NCBI GenBank assembly: GCA_031271375.1
Contig: JAISVU010000003.1
Location: forward strand, 1-8,730
Direction: 5' to 3'
Source of the DNA: Clostridiales bacterium
GTDB taxonomy: Bacteria > Bacillota > Clostridia > Lachnospirales > WRAX01
Length of the DNA stretch: 8,730 nucleotides
The notes beneath the pieces were generated by a model. The model did no database searches, was not told the origin of the DNA, and saw only the letters and a list, made by a program, of their open reading frames with translations. The position numbers were made by a program, and so were the translations under genes. Numbering within the stretch: the stretch's first letter is position 1; each line of letters begins with the position of its first letter. Shown here one piece after another: positions 1 to 5,585 of the stretch.

Positions 1-765
1 AGCCTGCTGCGGGGCCATGATATAGCCGACGCGCAGGCCGGGCGAAATAATCTTTGAAAAACTGCCTATATAGAACACAATGCCCTCGGTATCAAGCGCT
101 TTAATAGGAGGTATATAGCCGCCGCTGTAACGCAGATCGCCGTATGGATCGTCCTCCAGTATCAACACGCCGTGCCGCAGAGCAAGCTCATAGACCCGTT
201 TGCGTTTTTCGGCGGACATCGTTATCCCGGAAGGGTTTTGGAAGTTGGGTATAGTATAGATGAACCGGACGTTCTTTTCCCGCTTGAGGGCCGCTTCCAG
301 CATGTCTATGTCCATTCCGTCGTCTTCCATATCTACGCCGGCGAGGTTTGCCTCATATGAGCGGAAAGCGTTGAGCGAACCTATGAAGCTGGGGTTTTCG
401 CAGATAACGGTATCGCCGTCGTCGCAGAATACCTTCGTGCAAAGTTCAATCCCCTGCTGCGCCCCGGTCATAATGTTCAAATCGTCCGTATCGGTTCCCA
501 GGCCCTTTTTTTCTTTCAAGTAGGCCTTCAACGCCTCACGCAAGGGGGCGTAGCCTTCGCTTATCCCGTACTGCAGCGCGGTTATCGCGTTGTTAGCCAG
601 GATATCCGCGGCTATCTCCGTTATAGCTTCCTTAGGGAACGCATCCGGCGACGGATTCCCCGCGGCAAAGGGAATAATCTCGCTCCCCACCGTGAACTTC
701 AGCATCTCGCGAATTGCTGAGGGCTTGAGCGCCCCGATTCGCTTAGAGAACTGATATTCCATCAT
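1..765 (-). CDS. PLP-dependent aminotransferase (class I/II, LysN/MocR-like), C-terminus beyond the window
   Basis: This is a fold-type I PLP enzyme that would transfer an amino group between an amino acid and a 2-oxo acid in the cytoplasm. The 255 residues present include GNPSPDAFP (36-44), YGISEGYAPLREAL (66-79), NPSG (177-180), EDDPYGDLRY (204-213) and SFSKIISPGLRVGY (235-248). K238 is the expected Schiff-base lysine and R245 lies in the usual Arg position. The family is usually about 390-400 residues, so roughly a third is missing to the left. The start at 765 is chosen because GGAGG lies 7 nt upstream; the next codon is also ATG (762). There is no N-terminal winged helix, so this is the stand-alone enzyme and not a MocR regulator. 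Substrate (2-aminoadipate, aromatic or branched-chain) cannot be read from this fragment. It has its own promoter. Confidence 0.93.
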   Translation of the reverse strand, partial: MMEYQFSKRIGALKPSAIREMLKFTVGSEIIPFAAGNPSPDAFPKEAITEIAADILANNAITALQYGISEGYAPLREALKAYLKEKKGLGTDTDDLNIMTGAQQGIELCTKVFCDDGDTVICENPSFIGSLNAFRSYEANLAGVDMEDDGMDIDMLEAALKREKNVRFIYTIPNFQNPSGITMSAEKRKRVYELALRHGVLILEDDPYGDLRYSGGYIPPIKALDTEGIVFYIGSFSKIISPGLRVGYIMAPQQA

Positions 766-802
766 TAAATCTCCTCCGGTTTTATTACTCCTCCTATACA
801 GA

Positions 803-831
803 ATAATATCATATACCGCGGCTTTAAGCAA
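803..831 (-). promoter_or_regulatory. Sigma-70-type promoter of the aminotransferase
   Basis: On the minus strand TTGCTT (826-831) and TATTAT (803-808) are separated by exactly 17 nt. Transcription would begin near 796, about 30 nt before the GGAGG-preceded ATG at 765. It lies downstream of the hairpin at 877-895, so the aminotransferase appears to be transcribed separately from the decayed genes to its right. Confidence 0.6.
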
Positions 832-876
832 GCCGAAAAGAGGCATAGAAGATATAACACACAGTAAAATACAACA

Positions 877-895
877 GGCGGGGTTATTCCCCGCC
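877..895 (-). terminator. GC-rich hairpin, probable intrinsic terminator
   Basis: GGCGGGG-TTATT-CCCCGCC is a perfect 7-bp stem with a 5-nt loop. On the minus strand it is followed by TGTTGTATTTT, an imperfect U-tract. It separates the amidohydrolase remnant from the aminotransferase promoter. It could equally be a third module of the GC-rich hairpin repeats at 953-1017, doing terminator duty by position. Confidence 0.5.
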
Positions 896-953
896 CCAGG
901 CCGTCGATAACGGTTCCGCCGCGCAGGGCGGTCTTTTTACCTGATTTCAACAT
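894..953 (-). pseudogene. 5' remnant of an amidohydrolase-like gene
   Basis: A minus-strand ATG at 953 follows GGAGGAG with 7-nt spacing. The first ~20 residues read MLKSGKKTALRGGTVIDGLG. The segment ALRGGTVIDGLG resembles the N-terminal strand of amidohydrolase-superfamily enzymes (typically a-L-x-G-G-T-v-I-D-G-t-G). After that the frame runs into the GC-rich hairpin at 877-895 and then through the aminotransferase promoter, ending at a TAA that overlaps the aminotransferase ATG (765). The metal-binding HxH motif and everything else of an enzyme of about 400 residues is absent. I read this as the surviving start of a deleted gene, not as a 62-aa protein. The match is short, so the call is tentative. 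Confidence 0.4.
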
Positions 954-1017
954 GCTGCTTCTCCTCCTTGCGGGCGATTGATAATCGCCCCTACGGGCGG
1001 GACAACCCCGGCCTACG
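953..1017. repeat. Pair of REP-like GC-rich hairpin modules
   Basis: Between the GntR pseudogene stop and the amidohydrolase stub lie two abutting hairpin modules. On the minus strand each begins with CGTAGG. One contains GGCCGGGG-TTG-TCCCGCC (imperfect stem). The other is GGGCGATT-ATC-AATCGCCC (972-990, perfect 8-bp arms). Their shared start and back-to-back arrangement suggest extragenic palindromic repeats, not a terminator, because no U-tract follows either one. A similar hairpin at 877-895 may be a third member. Confidence 0.5.
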
Positions 1018-1596
1018 TCAATACCACACTACATCGTTATCCTCTGTCCTTCGCAGTTCCTCCCTCAGGACATCAAGGGTCGCGTCGCTGTCGCGATCTA
1101 TCAGTGCCTTTATAAGAGCCCTGTGGTTTTTGTGCATATCGCCCTTTACCATGTTGTAAAACTCCCGCGATGGGCCCTTGAAGTTCTGGCCAAAGAACGA
1201 TTCCAGCGACGCCATCAGCAGAGAGTTTCCGGTAAGGGCCGCGTAAGCCATATGGAAGCGCCTGTTTATTATGTTATACTTCTCGAAAGGCACATAACGC
1301 TCTTGCGCATATTCGTCGAGGGTCTCGATTTGCTCTTGCGCGCAGTTCTTAATGATGACGTGGATGATGCCGCTCTCCAGGATATAACGGAGCTAGACGA
1401 TTTCGAAGTATTCCTTCAGCTTGATCTCCTTCACGATATACCCCCTTCTGGGATACTTCAACAGATACCCGTTTTGTACAAGCCTGTTGAGAGCCTCGCG
1501 GATGGGCGTCTTTCTTACACTGTATTTTACGGCGATCTTCGTCTCGTCTATCAGCTCGCTTACCGATATTTCCTGGTTTATTATGTCATTTTTCAT
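1018..1596 (-). pseudogene. GntR-family (FadR/FCD-type) transcriptional regulator interrupted by an in-frame TAG
   Basis: Two segments in the same frame together make a 192-residue GntR/FCD regulator. The N-terminal part (1393-1596) carries the winged helix with the signature SVRKTPIREALNRLVQNGYL and the wing PRRGYIV. The C-terminal part has FCD helices with NRRFHMAYAALTGN and NHRALIKALIDRD, whose Asn/His residues sit where FCD domains bind metal or effector. They are separated only by TAG at 1393-1395, after KEYFEIV; the next codons (LRYILESGIIH...) continue the alignment, so a CAG-to-TAG change is the simplest explanation. TAG is used as the normal stop of copA and the zinc-ribbon gene here, so readthrough is unlikely. 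No Shine-Dalgarno precedes the ATG at 1596. The first HTH helix looks short, which suggests 5' erosion next to the repeat at 1642. Such regulators often control a neighbouring catabolic gene, here perhaps the lost amidohydrolase. Confidence 0.85.
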
Positions 1597-1641
1597 TAAG
1601 AATAAATTAAGAATCCCATATATGTACTATAGACAATAACA

Positions 1642-1831
1642 AATATGGTTATCCAGACGGCTCATAATCCCTAAGCTAATTTTTTTCTCTCTGTGCCTCT
1701 GTGCCTCCGTGTGAGAAAAGCATCCGGCTTGCAGGAGAGTCCCGTGTGCAGCTGTTTTTAGTCTCTTCCATGTAATTTTTATTATTTCACACAGAGGCAC
1801 AGAGACACGGAGGAAAAGAGGAGAAGAACTT
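1642..1831 (+). repeat. Dispersed ~190-bp repeat with long inverted arms, copy 1
   Basis: It is near-identical and same-oriented to 8540-8730. Both run from AATATGG to GAGAAGAACTT. Inside are two arms that pair: positions ~1690-1714 and ~1787-1811 match as an inverted repeat at 22 of 25 positions by hand count. They enclose a ~70-nt centre that is conserved between the copies (CATCCGGCTTGCAGG, GTTTTTAGTCTCTTCCATGT). The minus-strand reading of one arm gives the peptide TEAQRHRE, which I recall as a common artefact of this kind of repeat in many bacterial genomes. No coding capacity is evident. It lies between the cop terminator and the damaged 5' end of the GntR gene. With the terminator it accounts for the gene-free stretch 1597-1932. 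Confidence 0.85.
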
Positions 1832-1872
1832 AGCATATTTAGCTATTATGAGGCAATTGGATAGTCATTAAC

Positions 1873-1902
1873 AAAAAAAGGGAGAGGTAAACTCCCTCTC
1901 CC
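1873..1902 (-). terminator. Intrinsic terminator of the copA-copZ unit
   Basis: On the minus strand GGGAGAGG-GAGTTTA-CCTCTCCC forms a perfect 8-bp stem with a 7-nt loop, followed directly by seven T residues. It begins 30 nt after the copZ stop codon and ends the copper transcript. Confidence 0.93.
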
Positions 1903-1932
1903 TGCGGAACAGCGTATCAATTTCAACTGGGA

Positions 1933-2169
1933 TTACGCAAATCCCAGCACGGTGAACCCGCCGGCGTCTTCAACCGTCTTTTTAAGCACATTATCCGGCA
2001 CTTCCTCGTTCATCGTCACTACCGCAGTACCGTCGGTATGGCTGGCGACGACTTCATCGACCTGGGCAAGGGCCTCAAGGGTTCTTTTGAGCCTGTTTTC
2101 GCAGCCGCCGCAGTGCATTCCTTCAACTTTCATCGTCTTGGTGCAAGCGAAGCGAAGCGCATTGGTCAT
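1933..2169 (-). CDS. copZ: CopZ-like copper chaperone (single HMA domain)
   Basis: This is a 78-residue cytoplasmic heavy-metal-associated domain protein, expected to bind Cu(I) through the two cysteines of GMHCGGC (residues 18-24) and pass it to CopA or to CsoR. The rest of the domain follows the ferredoxin-like HMA pattern (ENRLKRTLEAL, then VASHTDGTAVVTM). It carries an extra ~12 residues ahead of the first strand (with one more Cys at residue 9). The start at 2169 is preferred because AAGGAGGAG lies 7 nt upstream, whereas the internal Met13 has no ribosome binding site. It lies 50 nt behind copA, with a terminator 30 nt downstream, so the two are cotranscribed. Its sequence matches the C-terminal HMA domain of CopA at about half of positions by hand alignment, including VASHT-x-GTAV-x-T, which points to a local domain duplication. 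Confidence 0.93.
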   Translation of the reverse strand: MTNALRFACTKTMKVEGMHCGGCENRLKRTLEALAQVDEVVASHTDGTAVVTMNEEVPDNVLKKTVEDAGGFTVLGFA

Positions 2170-2219
2170 AGTTTTTACTCCTCCTTTATAATATTACCGT
2201 TTATGTATACGGCATTATA

Positions 2220-4739
2220 CTATCGAATGCTTATTACGGCATACCCCGCTCCGGTTATGGCCTTCTTCAGAGAATCGTCCGCCACTTCCCCTTTAAGGGT
2301 TATTACCGCCGTGCCGCTGGTATGGCTCGCGACCGCTTCCTCAACGCCCGGTATCGCTTCCAGCGCGTTTTTAACGGTGTTCTCGCAGTGGCTGCACATC
2401 ATCCCGTCAATCGTTATCGTTTTCTCGGCATTCGCTTGGGTTTGCTTCGTTTTGGCTATCCGTTTCTTATCTTTGGTGGCGTTCGTCATGTCGAAAAGAT
2501 TGAGGCGCAGCGCGTTTGACACCACGCAAAAGCTGCTCAGGCTCATAGCCGCCGCCGCGATCATCGGGTTCAGCGTGACGCCCAGGGCGACGAAGGCCCC
2601 GGCCGCTAGCGGTATCCCTATTGTATTATAAAAGAACGCCCAAAACAAGTTTTGATGAATAGTACGCAGCGTGGCGCGGCTTAGGCGTATCGCCGCGGGA
2701 ACATCCGAGAGGCGGCTCTTCATCAGCACCACGTCCGCCGCGTCGATGGCAACGTCGGTCCCGGCGCCGATGGCGATGCCTATGTCCGCTCTGGTAAGGG
2801 CTGGCGCGTCGTTTATGCCGTCGCCGACCATCGCCACCTTGCCCTTCTTTTTCAAATTACGGATAACGCTCTCTTTACCGTCGGGCAGAACCCCGGCAAT
2901 GACTTCGTCCACTCCGGCCTGGGCGCCGATGGCGCGAGCCGTCCGTTCATTATCGCCGGTCAGCATTACTACATGGATGCCCATGTTGCGCATATCACGC
3001 ACGGCCTGGGGGCTGTCTTCTTTTATAATGTCCGCTACGGCGATTATGCCTATCAGTTCCTTGTCCTTAGCGAAGAACAGCGGCGTCTTGCCCTGCTCCG
3101 CCAGCTTCTCGGACGACGCCTTAACGTCGTCGGGCACCGCGCTCTGCGTGCTTATGAACTTATAATTGCCGCCGGATAGTTTAGCGCCGTTTAAGACCGC
3201 AGTCAGGCCGTTACCCGGAAGAGCGTTGAAGTCTGTTACCTCTTCCGCCGACAACTGCCGCTCCTTAGCTTTTTCCAGGATGGCGCGGGCTAACGGATGT
3301 TCGCTCTTCATTTCAAGGGCGTATGCCATAGAAAGGAGCGCCTTTTCGTCAAACCCGGAGACAGGCAGTATGTCCGTCACCTTAGGCTCCCCGACCGTAA
3401 TCGTGCCCGTCTTATCCAGCGCGACTATCTCGACCTTCCCGGTCTCTTCAAGGGATACCGCCGTCTTGAACAATACGCCCTTTTTCGCTCCTTTGCCGTT
3501 GCCTACCATAATAGCGACGGGCGTCGCAAGCCCCAGCGCGCAGGGGCAGCTGATAACCAGGACGGAGATGGCGCGGGCCAATGAAAAGCCTACGTCCCCG
3601 TCTATGATGAGCCAAATAGCGGCGGTAACGACGGCTATACTGATAGCGACGAATACGAACACGCCGGAGACCTTATCCGCGATCTTCGCGATGGGGGCCT
3701 TAGTAGCCGCGGCGTCGCTGACCATCTGGATGATTTGAGACAATGTGGTGTCCTCGCCGACGCGGGTGGCCTGGCACTTTATAAAGCCCGACTGGTTAAG
3801 CGTCGCGGCCGAGATTATATCGCCGGCCGCCTTGTCGACAGGGATGCTCTCCCCTGTCAGCGCAGATTCGTTTACCGCGCTGTGCCCTTCCAGCACAACG
3901 CCGTCCACAGGGATGTTTTCCCCGGGCCGTACCACAAAGATATCGCCCTTCTGTACCTGCTCAATCGGCACCTCGGTCTCTTCGCCGTCCCGCAGTATAA
4001 CGGCGGTCTTAGGCGCCAGCTTCATCAAACTCTTCAGCGCGTCGGTCGTCTTTCCCTTTGAGCGGGCTTCCAGCATCTTACCCAGCGTGATGAGGGTAAG
4101 GATCATCGCGGCGGCCTCAAAATAGAAATCGTGGTGATAGATCATCACTTGTTCCACGTCGCCGGCTTTCAGGGACCAGGTCATCAGATAAAGGATAACC
4201 AAGCTGTAAATGAAGGCGGCCGTCGCGCCTAGCGCTATCAGCGTATCCATATTGGGGGCGCGTTTAATCAAGCTCTTGAAACCGCTGGTAAAGAACTTTT
4301 GGTTAATAACCATCACTATGATCGTCAAAAGCATTTCAACCATCGCGACGGCCACATGATTGCCCTGAAGAAACGAGGGTATAGGCCATCCCCACATCTT
4401 ATGCCCCATTGAGAAATACATCAGCACGGTCGTGAATATGATTGAAAAAATCAAGCGCTTTTTCAGCAGCGGTGTGTCGCGGTCAATCAAAGCATCTTCC
4501 GCCGCCGAGGCCGATAGCGCGGCCTGGCCGGAACCGCTCTGGCTGGTTTCAGAGCAGCCATAACCTGCGTCTTTAACCGACTTGATAATGTCCTGGGCGG
4601 AAGCCGAGCCTTCGACGCCCATTGAGTTAGTCAGCAGGCTCACGGAACATGCCGTTACGCCCGCCACTTTTGTTACGGCTTTTTCAACCCTTGCGCTGCA
4701 AGCGGCACAGGTCATACCCGTTACATAGTATTTTTTCAT
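2220..4739 (-). CDS. copA: Copper-exporting P1B-1-type ATPase CopA with N- and C-terminal HMA domains
   Basis: This ATP-driven inner-membrane pump is expected to move Cu(I) out of the cytoplasm. In 839-residue numbering the order is: HMA domain with GMTCAAC (Cys 11 and 14); eight membrane segments (about 95-112, 129-146, 164-186, 207-225, 357-379, 387-413, 697-718, 724-746); actuator TGES (295-298); CPC metal site (398-400); phosphorylation DKTGT (D442); SEHP (His481-Pro482); hinge GDGIND (639-644); YN (704-705) and MSLSS (732-736). CPC, YN and MxxSS together mark Cu(I)/Ag(I) specificity. A Lys-rich linker (747-772) leads to a second HMA domain with GMMCSHC (Cys 782 and 785). A C-terminal HMA is less common than N-terminal ones. 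The start at 4739 is chosen because AGAGG lies about 6 nt upstream and the protein then begins MKKYYVTGMTC. The in-frame ATG at 4763 has no ribosome binding site. The stop is TAG. Confidence 0.96.
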   Translation of the reverse strand: MKKYYVTGMTCAACSARVEKAVTKVAGVTACSVSLLTNSMGVEGSASAQDIIKSVKDAGYGCSETSQSGSGQAALSASAAEDALIDRDTPLLKKRLIFSIIFTTVLMYFSMGHKMWGWPIPSFLQGNHVAVAMVEMLLTIIVMVINQKFFTSGFKSLIKRAPNMDTLIALGATAAFIYSLVILYLMTWSLKAGDVEQVMIYHHDFYFEAAAMILTLITLGKMLEARSKGKTTDALKSLMKLAPKTAVILRDGEETEVPIEQVQKGDIFVVRPGENIPVDGVVLEGHSAVNESALTGESIPVDKAAGDIISAATLNQSGFIKCQATRVGEDTTLSQIIQMVSDAAATKAPIAKIADKVSGVFVFVAISIAVVTAAIWLIIDGDVGFSLARAISVLVISCPCALGLATPVAIMVGNGKGAKKGVLFKTAVSLEETGKVEIVALDKTGTITVGEPKVTDILPVSGFDEKALLSMAYALEMKSEHPLARAILEKAKERQLSAEEVTDFNALPGNGLTAVLNGAKLSGGNYKFISTQSAVPDDVKASSEKLAEQGKTPLFFAKDKELIGIIAVADIIKEDSPQAVRDMRNMGIHVVMLTGDNERTARAIGAQAGVDEVIAGVLPDGKESVIRNLKKKGKVAMVGDGINDAPALTRADIGIAIGAGTDVAIDAADVVLMKSRLSDVPAAIRLSRATLRTIHQNLFWAFFYNTIGIPLAAGAFVALGVTLNPMIAAAAMSLSSFCVVSNALRLNLFDMTNATKDKKRIAKTKQTQANAEKTITIDGMMCSHCENTVKNALEAIPGVEEAVASHTSGTAVITLKGEVADDSLKKAITGAGYAVISIR

Positions 4740-4811
4740 AAATACCTCTACTCTCCCCCTCATCCCAATGATTAATCACTCTTGTCATTAAGCGGTTTCC
4801 CGTTATTAATT

Positions 4812-4841
4812 ATTGTATACCCCATATAGGTATATTGTCAA
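4812..4841 (-). promoter_or_regulatory. copA promoter with an embedded CsoR-type operator
   Basis: On the minus strand TTGACA (4836-4841) is a consensus -35. TACAAT (4812-4817) lies 18 nt away, and the overlapping TATACA (4814-4819) lies 16 nt away. The spacer holds the inverted repeat TATACC-N7-GGTATA (4816-4834; arms 4816-4821 and 4829-4834, perfect 6 bp). This resembles the pseudo-palindromic ATACC...GGTAT operators known for CsoR repressors. A tetramer bound here would cover both promoter elements and block RNA polymerase. The leader to the copA ATG is about 65 nt. Confidence 0.85.
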
Positions 4842-4899
4842 CCATATTTTAATAGATATGTTAATTTTAGTGCCAAAGCCATCAGCAATCCCGAAAGTA

Positions 4900-4946
4900 A
4901 AATATACCCTTGCCCGGCGTGTTATGTACCGGACAAGGGTATATTT
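4900..4946 (-). terminator. 18-bp hairpin between csoR and the copA promoter
   Basis: Arms 4900-4917 (AAATATACCCTTGCCCGG) and 4929-4946 (CCGGACAAGGGTATATTT) pair along 18 bp with one G-U wobble in minus-strand RNA and an 11-nt loop. The 3' arm ends in UAUAUUU followed by UACUUU, so it can act as an intrinsic terminator for csoR, 66 nt after its stop. This insulates csoR from copA, which has its own promoter just downstream. The arms also contain ATACCC and GGGTAT, the half-site letters of the copA operator, so a regulatory role is an alternative. Confidence 0.65.
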
Positions 4947-5012
4947 CAACAAAACAGCAATAAATTCATTGACATTTTATGGAATGTGCCAATACGGTTA
5001 ATGGCATGAACC

Positions 5013-5342
5013 TTACTTCATTAATTTGTGCATAGTTTTCATCAGCTCGTCGATTACCTCGTTGTTGCCGTTGCGGATATCGGTCGCCACGCATGTATGT
5101 ATATGGTTCGATAAAAGCTCCTTGTTGAACGCGTTAATAGCCGCCGACACTGCGGCGGACTGCGCCAGTATGTCGTTGCAATATATGCCGCGCTCCACCA
5201 TTCCCTTTATCCCGCGAACCTGGCCCTCGATACGGTTCAACCGATGTATTAAACGTTTATACTCCTCATCGGAGCGTTCTTTCATCTTGGGCTGGCAGCA
5301 TTGCAATACTTCTATCCGGTCTGTGGACTCTAAAGTATCCAT
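5013..5342 (-). CDS. csoR: CsoR-type copper-sensing repressor
   Basis: This 109-residue all-helical DNA-binding repressor belongs to the CsoR/RcnR family. Signature segments are LIHRLNRIEGQVRGIKGMV (31-49), YCNDIL (54-59) and LLSNHIHTCV (76-85). The Cu(I) ligand triad of CsoR is present as C55, H80 and C84; the intervals of 25 and 4 residues equal those of Cys36, His61 and Cys65 in the M. tuberculosis protein. Y54 precedes the first Cys, as in CsoR. This favours copper sensing over the Ni/Co (RcnR) or formaldehyde (FrmR) branches. An N-terminal Cys pair (C15-C16) precedes the core; its role is unknown to me. The start at 5342 follows AAAGGAG with 9-nt spacing. In the apo form it should repress copA-copZ through the operator at 4816-4834. 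No equivalent inverted repeat is evident at its own promoter. Confidence 0.94.
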   Translation of the reverse strand: MDTLESTDRIEVLQCCQPKMKERSDEEYKRLIHRLNRIEGQVRGIKGMVERGIYCNDILAQSAAVSAAINAFNKELLSNHIHTCVATDIRNGNNEVIDELMKTMHKLMK

Positions 5343-5397
5343 CTGATCAAGCTCCTTTAATATGAAGGCTGGAAATCCATGTCGGTTCTAATAACTT

Positions 5398-5427
5398 ATT
5401 ATACATCAAGCGGAATCACAATATCAA
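5398..5427 (-). promoter_or_regulatory. csoR promoter
   Basis: On the minus strand TTGATA (5422-5427) and a perfect TATAAT (5398-5403) are 18 nt apart. Transcription would start near 5391, giving a leader of about 50 nt to the csoR ATG. The -35 overlaps the stop codon of the 53-aa ORF. The only symmetry over the -10 is a short AATAA-C-TTATT, too weak to call an operator. Confidence 0.6.
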
Positions 5428-5585
5428 GATAAATAAATGTCTTTAACCATAATGTTATCGTCCACATGACCGAATGCGGGGATAATCCGTTTCCATGCCG
5501 CGCCGACTATTTTACGGCCGATTTCCGCAATCACTCTGCAGTCGCCGGGTTTGCCCCCAAATCCGTCTAAATACTGTTTATTCAT
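5424..5585 (-). CDS. 53-aa hypothetical protein, translationally coupled to the S41 peptidase
   Basis: The ATG at 5585 overlaps the peptidase TGA as ATGA, the arrangement typical of coupled translation. There is no separate Shine-Dalgarno. The protein begins MNKQYLDGFGGKPGDCRVIA and ends in IMVKDIYLS. It has one Cys (16), a basic amphipathic middle (EIGRKIVGAAWKRIIPAFGH, 21-40) and no predicted signal or full membrane span. I do not recognise a family. It could be a real small partner of the peptidase, an unrelated short frame, or a fragment of a longer decayed protein. The overlap and the open frame are the only evidence. Confidence 0.45.
   Translation of the reverse strand: MNKQYLDGFGGKPGDCRVIAEIGRKIVGAAWKRIIPAFGHVDDNIMVKDIYLS

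Noticed and set aside
765..893. The rest of the 62-codon frame that starts at 953
   Set aside because: After the amidohydrolase-like start it encodes a terminator hairpin and the aminotransferase promoter, so it is not treated as protein.
1123..1599. Long plus-strand frame opposite the GntR gene
   Set aside because: It is the antisense shadow of the regulator, with no ribosome binding site or recognisable domain.
1627..1836. 69-codon minus-strand frame with TEAQRHRE
   Set aside because: It lies wholly inside the 190-bp dispersed repeat; the peptide comes from reading the hairpin arm. It has no ribosome binding site.
2038..4125. Several plus-strand frames of 65-197 codons opposite copA/copZ
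   Set aside because: They are antisense shadows of a conserved P-type ATPase. Their peptides show no family pattern.
4740..4763. Alternative upstream ATG for copA at 4763
   Set aside because: No Shine-Dalgarno precedes it. The ATG at 4739 has AGAGG and gives the usual CopA N-terminus.
5390..5400. AATAA-C-TTATT over the csoR -10 as an autoregulatory operator
   Set aside because: The arms are five A/T pairs, expected by chance in AT-rich promoter DNA, and they do not resemble the copA operator.
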